Part shown: positions 1 through 7,715 of the stretch, one piece after another | Layout: every line of letters starts with the position of its first letter | Numbering within the stretch: the stretch's first letter is position 1 | Origin: a virus | Direction: 5' to 3' (one strand) | IMG/VR virus record: IMGVR_UViG_3300033153_009450 | Coordinates: 1-61,278 of that record | DNA length: 61,278 nucleotides | Position numbers and translations under genes: made by a program | The notes under the pieces: model-generated | Databases searched by the model: none | The model's input: only the letters and a program-made list of their open reading frames with translations | What the model was told of the DNA's origin: nothing

Positions 1-114
1 CACCGGCGCACGAAAGATTTGACAAGAATTTTTCGTTCTTTCTCATCACCGCTCGCCGCTATTATTTGGCCTGCAATATCATTTAAGGCATCATCGACCT
101 TGCGCCAGGCGGAA
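1..114. repeat. Terminal direct repeat, left copy
   Basis: These 114 bases are identical to 61165-61278. An exact repeat at both contig ends, with an open reading frame running through the join, is what an assembler leaves for a circular or circularly permuted molecule. The unique genome would be 61,164 bp. A true packaged direct terminal repeat is possible but less likely, because the repeat cuts through the small terminase gene. Confidence 0.95.
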
Positions 115-419
115 ATACGCTCAACCTTGTCCGCAATCTCTTCCCTGGACCAATCAAGGCACTGCTTCTCCATTTCCTCAAGTGCATCAAGGTCTTTTGG
201 CAGCTCTTTCTCGACATGGTCTTTAAATATTTTCTGTGACTCGGATGCGTTCTCATCGCTGCGTTTCTTCAACCAGCGGGAAACCGTAGGTTGGGAGATC
301 TTGAAACCGGCGGCAGTAAGAATAGCCGCGATCTGTCCGCCCTTCTTTTTTTCATCAATATTTAACCTGATGATTTCAGGTCCAAGGTTATGTTGATCAA
401 TAATCCCGACTTTAGGCAT
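1..419 (-). CDS. terS: Terminase small subunit, N-terminal part
   Basis: This is the first 139 or so codons of a 222-residue protein that continues across the contig join into 61164-60915. The frame is kept exactly when the 114-bp overlap is collapsed. It starts at the ATG at 419 (MPKVGIIDQHNLGPEI). An N-terminal helix-turn-helix is visible (GGQIAAILTAAGFKISQPTV, then SRWLKKR), as expected for a terminase small subunit that recognises phage DNA for packaging. The large subunit gene follows directly, which supports the call. A long repeat-filled leader (420-780) precedes it, and it is probably the first gene of the late operon. Confidence 0.85.
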   Translation of the reverse strand, partial: MPKVGIIDQHNLGPEIIRLNIDEKKKGGQIAAILTAAGFKISQPTVSRWLKKRSDENASESQKIFKDHVEKELPKDLDALEEMEKQCLDWSREEIADKVERISAWRKVDDALNDIAGQIIAASGDEKERKILVKSFVRR

Positions 420-468
420 TTAGAACCTTTCCGTTTCTTTTCCTTTGAGCTTTCAGCTTTGAGCTTCT

Positions 469-531
469 TTAATTCATTGAAACCCACCAGAACAATCCAA
501 ACTTAGAAAAATACATAACTCCGCTTAGCAT
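469..531 (-). CDS. Possible 20-residue leader peptide before terS
   Basis: ATG at 531 lies six bases after AGGAG and opens a 20-codon frame (MLSGVMYFSKFGLFWWVSMN). The reading frame extends upstream to 696, but that part is made of dispersed repeats, so only this short piece has a credible start. It is hydrophobic and aromatic. It could be a small membrane peptide, a leader peptide or chance. Nothing similar is known to me. Confidence 0.25.
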   Translation of the reverse strand: MLSGVMYFSKFGLFWWVSMN

Positions 532-540
532 GTTTTTCTC

Positions 541-720
541 CTGTTCCGATGCTCTGGCGGCAATGCTCTGCGCTTGCCCGCCGTCTATCTGGTGGGTTGT
601 CGCCTTCCCATCGTTCGCGCTTTCTTCTGTAATTCCCGTATCACTTTCGTCATTCCGGGCTTGACCCGGAATCCAGTCTTTACCTTCAGCCTTCAACCTT
701 CAACCTTTCTTCCTGTCTTC
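541..720. repeat. Stacked dispersed repeats in the late leader
   Basis: This gene-free stretch upstream of terS holds four repeat families in a row. A partial TTCCGATGCTCTG element (family A) is at 544-556. A CCCGCC...GGTGGG palindrome (E) is at 578-598. A CGTCATTCCGGG...CCCGGAATCCAG palindrome (B) is at 648-676. A CCTTCAGCCTTCAACC tract (F) is at 684-705. All four recur elsewhere in the genome. Confidence 0.85.
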
Positions 721-748
721 AATTCACTTCATTATTCAATACAGACGA

Positions 749-757
749 ATCATAACA
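749..757 (-). promoter_or_regulatory. Candidate extended -10 promoter for the late operon
   Basis: On the minus strand, TGTTATGAT fits an extended -10 element (TGn plus TATGAT, five of six matches to TATAAT). No good -35 is seen. It lies about 330 bp upstream of terS in the right direction and would give a long leader. It is a guess from sequence alone. Confidence 0.25.
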
Positions 758-784
758 CGGTTTTTGACGGAATTATCTGGTAGG

Positions 785-918
785 GTAGGGGGGTAAACTA
801 AGAAAAGACTTATGAAGATTTATAGAGAAACTATACGAGAAAAAATCTTTGGCAGGACGTCACTTTTTCCTTGACATGCATAAATTCATACAAAATACAG
901 CGTATTCACATAATCAAA
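785..918. other. AT-rich stretch with no gene found
   Basis: No ORF with a start signal was found here. A plus-strand TTGACA at 871-876 has no convincing -10 and no gene beyond it. The stretch lies between the last early gene and the late leader, so a terminator or late promoter may be here, but no clear hairpin with a T-run is seen. Confidence 0.4.
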
Positions 919-1062
919 CTACCACATCCTGATTTTACTCAGGGGCAGGGCATAAGTTATTCCAAATCCGAGCTTAGGATTATAAACCGGCATGTCACCA
1001 CCGAATATAAATCCCCGCAATCTTTTATACCATAAAAGATCGTTCACAGGTTCCTTCGCCAT
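919..1062 (-). CDS. Small unknown protein, 47 aa
   Basis: ATG at 1062 follows a very strong Shine-Dalgarno (AAAGGAGGTG, eight-base spacing) and comes just after the TGA of the upstream gene (1065). The peptide begins MAKEPVNDLLWYKRLRGF and ends LPLSKIRMW. It is basic and aromatic with no recognisable domain. The start signal and tight coupling make translation likely. It appears to be the last gene of the minus-strand early operon. Confidence 0.6.
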   Translation of the reverse strand: MAKEPVNDLLWYKRLRGFIFGGDMPVYNPKLGFGITYALPLSKIRMW

Positions 1063-1064
1063 TT

Positions 1065-1349
1065 TCACACCTCCTTTATTTCCCTTTCTCCATCAGTAAA
1101 TATTGGCTCAAGTCGTTGGGCATCTACGGTAAACTTTCCAGGGCCGTCAGGACTAATGAAAAAATACAATTCGCGAACGAACCCGGGGGCGTCTTTATGT
1201 CTCATCAGTTCGGATTCAACCCTAACGGGGTATAGTTTACCATCTCTACCCCTATAGTTTGCCTTTTCTCCTATCGAAAAGGAAATCTCGACACCCGAAA
1301 TACCTGGCTCCCAATTATACTTTGATAAATAAACCATCGGTTTTAACAT
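1065..1349 (-). CDS. Unknown early protein, 94 aa
   Basis: The start ATG at 1349 is preceded by AAGGAGGATTATTA, a strong SD with eight-base spacing. The protein looks beta-rich (VEISFSIGEKANYRGRDG, then LYPVRVES and VRELYFFISPDG). No cysteine cluster or membrane segment is visible. It overlaps nothing upstream and is followed within two bases by the 47-residue gene, so it belongs to the same transcript. Function unknown. Confidence 0.6.
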   Translation of the reverse strand: MLKPMVYLSKYNWEPGISGVEISFSIGEKANYRGRDGKLYPVRVESELMRHKDAPGFVRELYFFISPDGPGKFTVDAQRLEPIFTDGEREIKEV

Positions 1350-1367
1350 TAATAATCCTCCTTTCCT

Positions 1368-1658
1368 TCAAATTAGCAAAAACCAACATTCCTCACCATT
1401 TTTACGCCAACCTTCCATACCACGCCAATGGCATCGTACAGCCCCGCAAGAACAACGCTCACGACCTGCCACGTTACTATCAACCAAAACCTTTCTACCA
1501 CAAAAAAGACACGGCCACCATACAAAACCGGCTTCAAGCTGATCACCTGTCTCTTGGATAGCCCCGGTATATACTTCACCTCTCTTTGCTCCTGGCATAA
1601 CCGGAGTTTGATCTGTTATCACTTCCATCCTTAACACAATTTCTATTTTTTCAACCAT
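1368..1658 (-). CDS. Small zinc-ribbon protein, 96 aa
   Basis: I start at the ATG at 1658, nine bases after AAAGGAGGGATG; the longer frame (to 1757) lacks a start signal. The protein has a cysteine cluster in its second half (CLFCGRK, then ERCSCGAVRC), typical of a one-zinc ribbon, and ends EECWFLLI. Such small zinc-binding proteins are common in phage early regions. No partner or reaction can be assigned. Confidence 0.55.
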   Translation of the reverse strand: MVEKIEIVLRMEVITDQTPVMPGAKRGEVYTGAIQETGDQLEAGFVWWPCLFCGRKVLVDSNVAGRERCSCGAVRCHWRGMEGWRKNGEECWFLLI

Positions 1659-1701
1659 TCTCAACATCCCTCCTTTCCTTCCTGAAAACCCGCACCCCCA
1701 G

Positions 1702-1824
1702 TTAAAAATTAACCATGGGTGAGAGCAAAAGTCCCTGAAATTTTTCACACCAACCAAGTTGATATAGGGGGGTAGGGACTCCAGTCTCCGCTTTTCCGAT
1801 TTCCGGCTTTCCGTTTTTCATCAT
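1702..1824 (-). CDS. Possible small protein, 40 aa
   Basis: Two tandem ATGs (1824 and 1821) follow a weak GGTGGGTGAG start signal. The peptide runs MMKNGKPEIGKAETG to LLLSPMVNF. It fills a gap between two better-supported genes in the same direction. It has no recognisable features and could be chance. Confidence 0.25.
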   Translation of the reverse strand: MMKNGKPEIGKAETGVPTPLYQLGWCEKFQGLLLSPMVNF

Positions 1825-1892
1825 CTCACCCACCTGGCCCTGGACACATCCCGGTCCGATTGCCGCCCATCATCCGATCCGAAATCTCCCTT

Positions 1893-2180
1893 CTAAATTC
1901 CAAAATCATAAACCTCAACTCCCGGACTTTCGATCTCCCGACAATCACTCGAAAGCCATCGACACATCCAGGATTGAACTGTAAGTCGCAAGAATTTAAA
2001 GTTTACACTCTGTATATTATCTGACCTTGATTTTTCATTTTCGACCTGGAGGCTATCAATCAACCACGCTTCGACCTGGATCTTCACGATTTTGAAATTT
2101 CGCCAAAGTGGCACAAACCGCTCTATGGTCATATGCTCACAACCTCCATTTCCAGCCCACTGGCCTAAATCGCCGCTCAT
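1893..2180 (-). CDS. Unknown early protein, 95 aa
   Basis: ATG at 2180 overlaps the stop of the upstream gene as ATGA, which suggests coupled translation. A second possible start, ATG at 2132 (MTIERFVPLWRNF), has a GGAGG a little far upstream. The middle (FKIVKIQVEAWLIDSLQVEN) looks like a beta strand and helix. The C-terminal part is poorly convincing. No family recognised. Confidence 0.4.
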   Translation of the reverse strand: MSGDLGQWAGNGGCEHMTIERFVPLWRNFKIVKIQVEAWLIDSLQVENEKSRSDNIQSVNFKFLRLTVQSWMCRWLSSDCREIESPGVEVYDFGI

Positions 2181-2512
2181 CGCCCGTAACCGCCTATAAT
2201 CCCATTTCCAGACGTAAACCCCGGACTTACAGTATTATTTATTGTTTTTCTCAATTCTTGAGCCAATATCGGATGACATACCACGGTCCCACCATCGACC
2301 AAATACCATGTCTCCGTATCAGGAACCCGCCGCACATACTTCTTAGCACACTTCTTTCTGATCCTCTTTTTCTTGGATCTTGGAAAGAAATACTGCTCCG
2401 GTTTCGTCAACAACGGATTCCCAATCACCCTTATGCCGCCCGTGAACCTCCGGCCTAATCCTGCATCAAACAACCTCTCCGCCAGTCCTAAGCCGTATTG
2501 CTCTTCCATCAT
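2177..2512 (-). CDS. Unknown basic phage protein, 111 aa
   Basis: Start at tandem ATGs after AAGGAGGTATATG. The central part is very basic (FFPRSKKKRIRKKCAKKYVR) followed by PDTETWYLVDGGTVVCHPIL. This resembles small conserved phage proteins with a K-WRKYVRR-PDT pattern and a 'HPAL' segment that I remember without a function. The basic patch suggests nucleic-acid contact. The C-terminus is Gly-rich and overlaps the next gene by four bases. Confidence 0.5.
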   Translation of the reverse strand: MMEEQYGLGLAERLFDAGLGRRFTGGIRVIGNPLLTKPEQYFFPRSKKKRIRKKCAKKYVRRVPDTETWYLVDGGTVVCHPILAQELRKTINNTVSPGFTSGNGIIGGYGR

Positions 2513-2579
2513 ATACCTCCTTCCGAGTATCCTTAATTCAAATCACCACAAATCTCAATTCAAATCCCCATTTCAATAA

Positions 2580-3150
2580 TAAATAGTGTTTTCAAGGTGT
2601 TATCTCGCCCGCCCTTTTCCCCCTCTTAACCCAACATTTACCGCCCATTCCATGTATTTCTATCTGAATCCTGGACCGCCGATTTCCAAAAAACTTTAAA
2701 TCTTCACCTCTATATCGTGTTATTATTCAGATCCGCCGATCAACATAAGACTTTTCCTTATCGGACCTGGTTTCCAGGCTATTTCATGCTTTTAATGAAC
2801 CTTTTCATGCTTTCATCATACTTTCAGGTTGATTTTACTTATTATTTCAACCACTCACGTTTTTGACCCTTTATTTTCTACCTTAACTTATATTTTTTAT
2901 AAGAAGAAAGAATAATATATAAAGGTTGTATACACCTGAAACCATGAAAACATGAATTCCTTGACTTAATTAAGTTAAACCATACAGTTACGCCTTCATA
3001 CTTTCATTTTCATTTCATGAAATAGGTGGTTATAAATTAAATTTGGGATAAAAGGGAAAAACGCAAACGCCCGAAACCCAAAAAAAAATAAAAGCACTTG
3101 ACGCAGAAAACATGCAGTCATCACAGCTCCTTTTTTAAGCCTCGTTTCTT
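2580..3150. other. AT-rich gene-free region, candidate replication origin
   Basis: No ORF with a start signal lies here on either strand. From about 2770 to 3060 the sequence is AT-rich with recurring short words: TTTCATGCTTT twice (near 2782 and 2802), CATACTTTCA twice (near 2817 and 2997), CATGAAA-type inverse copies near 2943 and 3016, and the palindrome ACTTAATTAAGT near 2963. It sits directly downstream of the primase and helicase genes. Iteron-like words plus AT-richness beside a replication module suggest an origin; this is inference. Confidence 0.4.
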
Positions 3151-3151
3151 C

Positions 3152-4945
3152 TTATACGTCTATTGCGTGCGGATTTGCCAGTAGACCCATACCGTAAAAA
3201 TACTCTCTCGTGCCTTTAGGATCTTTTCTTTTCTTAACCTGCGGAAAATTCAAATTGATCTGCTCATAGAAATTCTGCTTACCCAACCCCTGGACCTTTC
3301 CATCCTCACACCAATCCGTATAAGCCTTATACAACATGGCAGGCAATACCTTTATTTCTGTTACCTTGGCTTCATCCTCGCTGAGCTTACAAAGCTCGTC
3401 CACGAACACCAGGACTGGGTTGACCTTATGCCTAAACCGCTTCTTCGCCATCACGACCGACTCAGGGACCTGTATCTCATCATTTTTTAACACCTGCTCC
3501 AGCCCTTCCATAGCCCACTTAAATACCCCGTTCAATTCCGTCTCAATTATTTTATCCGCTCTACGCTTATCGTCTTCTTTGCCCTCAAAGCTTTGTTTAT
3601 ATTCCATCACTATGATTCTTCGGAAAAAGGCGTCCGTCTTCTCTTTAACGCCCGGAAACGAATTCATAGAGATCATGTGCTTGGCAATCGGTATGAATTT
3701 AATATCCGACTTGTATTTGACTTCCGCCTGGATCTCATCCCCGGCACAAATAGCTTTAAAGTTCGTGACATCGAGCTGCTTGGCTTCGGTTTCACCACAA
3801 CTGTTCAGGAGCTTGTCTTTCAGCTCAATCGGCCCGAAATCCTTTTCCATTCGTTTCATGGAAATATGGCTCACGTTATCTTTTCCAAGGACAGCGCATA
3901 AGACTTTTTCTACCAGCGCTTTTCCATTACGCCCCTGGCCGATCTGGAAGAGCGCAGCCGGAAATATTATTTTCGGATAAAGACAATACCCACAAAACTG
4001 CTGTAGCACGTCCGCCTTCTCAAGATCATCGGCAAAAATACCTGCCAGCGTCTCAATCCAAAGGCCGCAAGCCGCTTTTTCGTCATATTTCACGTTTAAT
4101 TGGACACGCGAATTAAAATCGGGAGAATGAGGGGCGGTTTTCTTGGTAGGCAGATGCAGCATGGTATTTGTAATGTTCAACCACATAGGGTCTGCCGCTA
4201 TTTCATCCGGTGCGCCTTTATAGGTTTGTGCCTCTAACAACGTGATAGCATCCCGGATCCAGTTTGGTTTGGCGTTTTTACCCAGCTCTTTTCGGCATTC
4301 CCTCCACAACTCCGCGTATGGCAGGAATTTCCATACGCCATGCTTGCGGTACTGATAAAACAGATCTCCAAAATCTCGTCCTTCATGCATCAACGGCTGG
4401 AATTTCTTTTCCATCCAATCCGCCATCTCAGCAGGTACGAACCGTGGCCGCTTGCCTTCTGCGCTTATTATTAAAAATGGTTTATCAGGATCTGATTTTT
4501 TTTTTGATGGAGAGGAAGGGGAGGGCGATTTCGCAGGCGGCTTCCAGTTTGGATCATAACCCTGGCAAAATGGTGCAAGCGATTCTTCGCCGGAGATCTC
4601 TCTCCTGGCATCAAACCAGGTGCGGGTTGCACATCCCGTGTGAAAGCACTGGTAGGCTAATCCGCCATCATCAAATTGTTGAATCGAGGCATCCCACCCA
4701 TGATCAGGGTTGAACAGGCATGAAATCTTGTAGATAGTGAAATTATCGCCGTGGCGTGGTGCTTTTCGGTCATAGGCGATGCCAAAATGAGATAAATACT
4801 TTTCAACGTCCAGAGGGCCTAAATCGGCTTTACCAGAGCCACGTGGCTGGACTTTCTCGGCCCTGGCCGTATCCTGGCCTTCCTTCTTTTTCTTTTCAAT
4901 AGCAGCGCCTCTGGCTGCAAGCGCTGCTAATCCTTTAGCTGGCAT
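3152..4945 (-). CDS. D5-type superfamily 3 DNA helicase with N-terminal zinc module
   Basis: A 597-residue replicative helicase. Residues about 45-130 hold a Cys/His module (KISCLFNPDHG, then YQCFHTGCATRTWFDAR) paralogous to one in the gene at 8187-8933. The AAA+ core has GQGRNGKALVEK near residue 340; D5/SF3 enzymes usually have GK followed by S or T, here it is A. The rest of the core (LKDKLLNSCGETEAK, FRRIIVMEY) matches the family. The C-terminus (LYKAYTDWCEDGK... YFYGMGL) is the winged-helix tail of D5 proteins. It overlaps the primase gene by 19 bases; together they act as a primase-helicase. Confidence 0.85.
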   Translation of the reverse strand: MPAKGLAALAARGAAIEKKKKEGQDTARAEKVQPRGSGKADLGPLDVEKYLSHFGIAYDRKAPRHGDNFTIYKISCLFNPDHGWDASIQQFDDGGLAYQCFHTGCATRTWFDARREISGEESLAPFCQGYDPNWKPPAKSPSPSSPSKKKSDPDKPFLIISAEGKRPRFVPAEMADWMEKKFQPLMHEGRDFGDLFYQYRKHGVWKFLPYAELWRECRKELGKNAKPNWIRDAITLLEAQTYKGAPDEIAADPMWLNITNTMLHLPTKKTAPHSPDFNSRVQLNVKYDEKAACGLWIETLAGIFADDLEKADVLQQFCGYCLYPKIIFPAALFQIGQGRNGKALVEKVLCAVLGKDNVSHISMKRMEKDFGPIELKDKLLNSCGETEAKQLDVTNFKAICAGDEIQAEVKYKSDIKFIPIAKHMISMNSFPGVKEKTDAFFRRIIVMEYKQSFEGKEDDKRRADKIIETELNGVFKWAMEGLEQVLKNDEIQVPESVVMAKKRFRHKVNPVLVFVDELCKLSEDEAKVTEIKVLPAMLYKAYTDWCEDGKVQGLGKQNFYEQINLNFPQVKKRKDPKGTREYFYGMGLLANPHAIDV

Positions 4946-5667
4946 ACCGGCACATCTTTCAGCTTGGTCGGCTGGTCAGTGAATAGAAAACTCTTCCGAT
5001 GCGGACGGTCCTTTATCGAATCCCCCTTCCTTGCAGATGTGCCGTAAATTTTCCAAATCCTGGCAGGGTTGAATACAGACAGATCAACATTAACCTGTTC
5101 GTTCCCGCAGACTTCCTCCAGATTCATCAAAATATCCTTTATCAACGCCTTATTGTCCCCGTTATTCTCCAGGTCATCGAGCCTGTATACTATATGATAC
5201 CCGTTGCCCGAGCACGCTCGTATCCCTTTTTCCAGGCCGAATTCGCCCTCAAGGAACTCCGTAACCTTCTTAGCCACGTCTTTAGTTAGCGCCAACTCTT
5301 CATCGCTGGAAGATATCCCGGACGGTCGCACAGGGTCCAGGTCGATGGGCAGCCACCGCAGGCATCTAATATCATGATCCGCAGTGGTGTTCTTCATCAC
5401 GCTGGGAGACACCTTTAGACAATTCGCTGATCTTGCAAGTAACGCCGGCACACAAGGATTGAGAGTAAAGTAAACCCCGCGTGCCTTACGCTTATCCAGG
5501 GCCAGCGCATCCCTCGCGAAATCTTTCTTGTTATCATAATACCCGGCAATAGTGCTTTTCGGCCCGGCGAATCCCTCCCACAACTGGCTCTTACCGGTCA
5601 ACCCGAACGCCCGGATCTCCACAACTTCACCTTTTTTGAAAAATAAATCATATACCTTCCCCGGCAT
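4927..5667 (-). CDS. Archaeo-eukaryotic primase (Prim-Pol) catalytic subunit
   Basis: A 246-residue AEP-type primase. The metal-binding DxD is seen as RWLPIDLDPVRP near residue 109, and the nucleotide-binding sxH motif as CSGNGYHIVYRLD near residue 155. A third acidic strand (VNVDLSVFNPARIWKIYGT) follows and is typical of phage AEP primases. It makes primers, or copies DNA, at the phage fork. In many mobile elements the AEP and D5 domains are one polypeptide; here they are two genes overlapping by 19 bases. Confidence 0.85.
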   Translation of the reverse strand: MPGKVYDLFFKKGEVVEIRAFGLTGKSQLWEGFAGPKSTIAGYYDNKKDFARDALALDKRKARGVYFTLNPCVPALLARSANCLKVSPSVMKNTTADHDIRCLRWLPIDLDPVRPSGISSSDEELALTKDVAKKVTEFLEGEFGLEKGIRACSGNGYHIVYRLDDLENNGDNKALIKDILMNLEEVCGNEQVNVDLSVFNPARIWKIYGTSARKGDSIKDRPHRKSFLFTDQPTKLKDVPVCQLKD

Positions 5668-5669
5668 AG

Positions 5670-5882
5670 TTATCCCTCCTGCTTAGATGGTTTCCATTGC
5701 TCTATTATAGATTTAGATTTCAACATCTCATAACCAGGATCATCTCTGTAAATCCTGCAATAATATAAAACCATTCTTTTGACTATTTCCCCGCCTGGAT
5801 AGATTAAACAATCAGTCTCTTCGACCGTCTGCACTAATAAATATTTTCCGTTCTTATGTGATTTGATATATAATTTTCCCAT
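5670..5882 (-). CDS. Unknown small protein, 70 aa
   Basis: MGKLYIKSHKNGKYLLVQ followed by VLYYCRIYRDDPGYEM. It looks like a small beta-sheet protein with no cysteine pairs. Its start overlaps the 3' end of the upstream winged-helix gene, and its stop is three bases from the primase gene, so all are co-transcribed. Function unknown. Confidence 0.5.
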   Translation of the reverse strand: MGKLYIKSHKNGKYLLVQTVEETDCLIYPGGEIVKRMVLYYCRIYRDDPGYEMLKSKSIIEQWKPSKQEG

Positions 5883-6126
5883 CCGTTTTTCCCTGGATCA
5901 CTGTATTGACTCCTATGCCTTCAAAACGTAGGCCATCTAAGTATTGTCTTGTCCCAGAACACCGCCTGGACTCCAAAACAATAGATAAGAAATAGTTTCG
6001 GGACATAGGATAGAAGGCTTTTTCTTTTTTGAGCCAACTACAAAACATCTTGTATAGTATCTCGACATTAATAGATAAATCTGGGTTGAGAATCACCTCG
6101 CCTGACTCACTCAGGTATTGCTTCAC
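5854..6126 (-). CDS. Stand-alone winged-helix protein like the D5 C-terminus
   Basis: GTG start at 6126. Residues ILYKMFCSWLKKEK... RNYFLSIVL... YLDGLRFEGIGV align by eye with the C-terminal domain of the helicase at 3152-4945 (LYKAYTDWCEDG... KQNFYEQI... EYFYGMGL). That domain is a winged helix in D5-like primases. This gene is therefore probably a separate copy of the DNA-binding tail, two genes upstream of the primase. Whether it loads or regulates the helicase cannot be told. Confidence 0.45.
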   Translation of the reverse strand: MKQYLSESGEVILNPDLSINVEILYKMFCSWLKKEKAFYPMSRNYFLSIVLESRRCSGTRQYLDGLRFEGIGVNTVIQGKTDGKIIYQIT

Positions 6127-6133
6127 CAGCCCT

Positions 6134-6238
6134 TTATTTTTGTGCCACTATATCGTTTTTCATTATTTTATTAAGCTGGTTTGCCATGGCCACAAATGCG
6201 TTTACAAGGACTACCGGCACCTCTATTGTTCTTTCCAT
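6134..6238 (-). CDS. Small unknown protein, 34 aa
   Basis: ATG at 6238 follows AAGGAGGCTTTGAA (SD with eight-base spacing), inside the last codons of the upstream gene. The peptide is MERTIEVPVVLVNAFVAMAN plus QLNKIMKNDIVAQK. The overlap and the strong SD suggest a translated small protein. No function assigned. Confidence 0.5.
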   Translation of the reverse strand: MERTIEVPVVLVNAFVAMANQLNKIMKNDIVAQK

Positions 6239-6603
6239 TTCAAAGCCTCCTTAAATTTCTTCCAAAACCGTGCCACTTTTGCGGTCAATGTTGGGCGTGT
6301 TAGGCGTTTAATCATAACATCTCTTTCAACGATCATTTCAACCGCCTCAGCGAGCTTTTGCGCCCATCTCGCGCTGTATGCCGGTGGATCTCCATCCCAA
6401 GCATAAAGCTTATCCATATAATAGTTTATATATCTATCTTTCCCTGCAGGCATCTCGCTGATTCGGCGCACATCAATATGCCTACACAACTCCAACATCG
6501 GGATAATTTTATCCTCGAAAAAACTGAATTGGTCGGGGTCAAGACTCTCCGCACACATTTTAGAGAAATTTTCAGCTATTGTTGTTTCGTATAATTTGTC
6601 CAT
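6223..6603 (-). CDS. Unknown helical protein, 126 aa
   Basis: I start at ATG 6603 (MDKLYETTIAENFSKMC), preceded by AAGAAGGTATGCT; the longer frame to 6636 begins inside the repeat-rich leader. The protein is mostly helical and charged, with a basic C-terminus (VARFWKKFKEALKWKEQ). The words MDKLYE and MDKLYAWDG recur within it. No domain recognised. Confidence 0.5.
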   Translation of the reverse strand: MDKLYETTIAENFSKMCAESLDPDQFSFFEDKIIPMLELCRHIDVRRISEMPAGKDRYINYYMDKLYAWDGDPPAYSARWAQKLAEAVEMIVERDVMIKRLTRPTLTAKVARFWKKFKEALKWKEQ

Positions 6604-6675
6604 AGCATACCTTCTTCCTGTTTTTACGTGTTTCATGCATTTTACATCCCTCTTTCCTTTGAGCTTTGAGCTTCT

Positions 6676-7563
6676 TCATATTTGTTCCACAAACCCCGCC
6701 GCGCCCTTATGCCCGCCCCCGCCTTTGGCCTTGGCAATCGCCCCGACATCAACGGTCGCGCTATACAGATTATTCTCCCGCACCATGCCGACAACATCTT
6801 TCCTCGTCTCCGTATAGCACCATGCGATGTCATAACCCAATTCTTGCCTTACAACCTCGCCCATATCGCCGGACCCTGGATAGTTCATTTTCAGGACCCG
6901 GTACGGTTGAGGTAAATGAGTTCCGTCCAACTTGACTTCGTATCCCAACCGCAGCGCAATGCTCTTTAGTTGCCTCCGCCTGGCCTTTCGCAACGCTTTA
7001 CCGGTAGAAAGATACGTCAATATTTCATCCGTAGTTGCCTGGGTAAGATACCAGTCCCACAATTTACTATTAGGATGGGTATCCTCTTCCTGGAGATATA
7101 TTTCATAAAAAAACCTGGTATCATCCCCATGCTCAAACTTCCACAAATCCCGGTCTGCGATAAAACGCACAGGGAGTGGGAGTTCTGTTGCCGGATTGAG
7201 ACTGGTATTACAGAAAACCCACACAAGGAAACACGCGGCATGGGTGGTCATTCGCGTCCCGTTTAAACGCTCGAATGTCTCGAACAGCTCTTTTTGCGTC
7301 TCATGATGATCAAACCAGTAAAAATTACTCTCACCTACCAACTGGGCTAAGTGGAACATATCCGGCTCACCATAAGAAAAATCCACAACCCAGATCTCAT
7401 CTTTGCCATGTACCAGCTCATTCAATCGGTCCCATGGGACGGGATCGGCGTAATCCGTTGCAATATACTCCACCTCGGTATCTTCAAATTTCTGATACCG
7501 CCCGGCAATAGCTGCCGAGCACTTCCCATCCGCATCATTATGATAAATAATAACCTTCTTCAT
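6676..7563 (-). CDS. DHH-family phosphoesterase (oligonucleotide hydrolase type)
   Basis: A 295-residue DHH/DHHA1 protein. The metal-binding motifs appear in order: HNDADG near residue 9, VVDFSYG near 60 and the signature FDHHETQ near 85. The C-terminal DHHA1 signature GGGGHKGAAGF ends the protein. Relatives are manganese-dependent nano-RNases and RecJ-like nucleases. In a phage it may recycle short oligonucleotides or act on signalling dinucleotides; the substrate cannot be read from the sequence. It ends in a repeat-rich boundary before the next gene. Confidence 0.85.
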   Translation of the reverse strand: MKKVIIYHNDADGKCSAAIAGRYQKFEDTEVEYIATDYADPVPWDRLNELVHGKDEIWVVDFSYGEPDMFHLAQLVGESNFYWFDHHETQKELFETFERLNGTRMTTHAACFLVWVFCNTSLNPATELPLPVRFIADRDLWKFEHGDDTRFFYEIYLQEEDTHPNSKLWDWYLTQATTDEILTYLSTGKALRKARRRQLKSIALRLGYEVKLDGTHLPQPYRVLKMNYPGSGDMGEVVRQELGYDIAWCYTETRKDVVGMVRENNLYSATVDVGAIAKAKGGGGHKGAAGFVEQI

Positions 7564-7582
7564 ACTTTTACCCCTCCCTTTT

Positions 7583-7690
7583 TTATTCTGTTAACCGGGC
7601 ACCTCGATCTCGTGCTTTCTTTAAAAGCTGAGACGCCCTTACAGCCGCCTGTTTCGTGTAATATTCCTCCACTTTTGTCTCCCCCATCAT
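7583..7690 (-). CDS. Small helical protein, 35 aa
   Basis: Tandem ATGs at 7690 follow AAGGAGGATA, a strong SD. The peptide MMGETKVEEYYTKQAAVRAS plus QLLKKARDRGARLTE is a charged helix. The longer frame to 7831 starts inside repeat elements and was not used. Unknown function. Confidence 0.5.
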   Translation of the reverse strand: MMGETKVEEYYTKQAAVRASQLLKKARDRGARLTE

Positions 7691-7715
7691 TATCCTCCTT
7701 CCTGTCCGCCATAGC

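Noticed and set aside
469-696. A 75-codon minus-strand ORF
   Set aside because: Most of it is translation of dispersed repeats (DWIPGQARND and others); only the last 20 codons have a start signal.
871-905. TTGACA on the plus strand as a promoter
   Set aside because: No acceptable -10 at normal spacing and no plus-strand gene follows.
1373-1579. A 68-codon minus-strand ORF within 1368-1658
   Set aside because: It overlaps a frame with a zinc-ribbon pattern and a better start signal.
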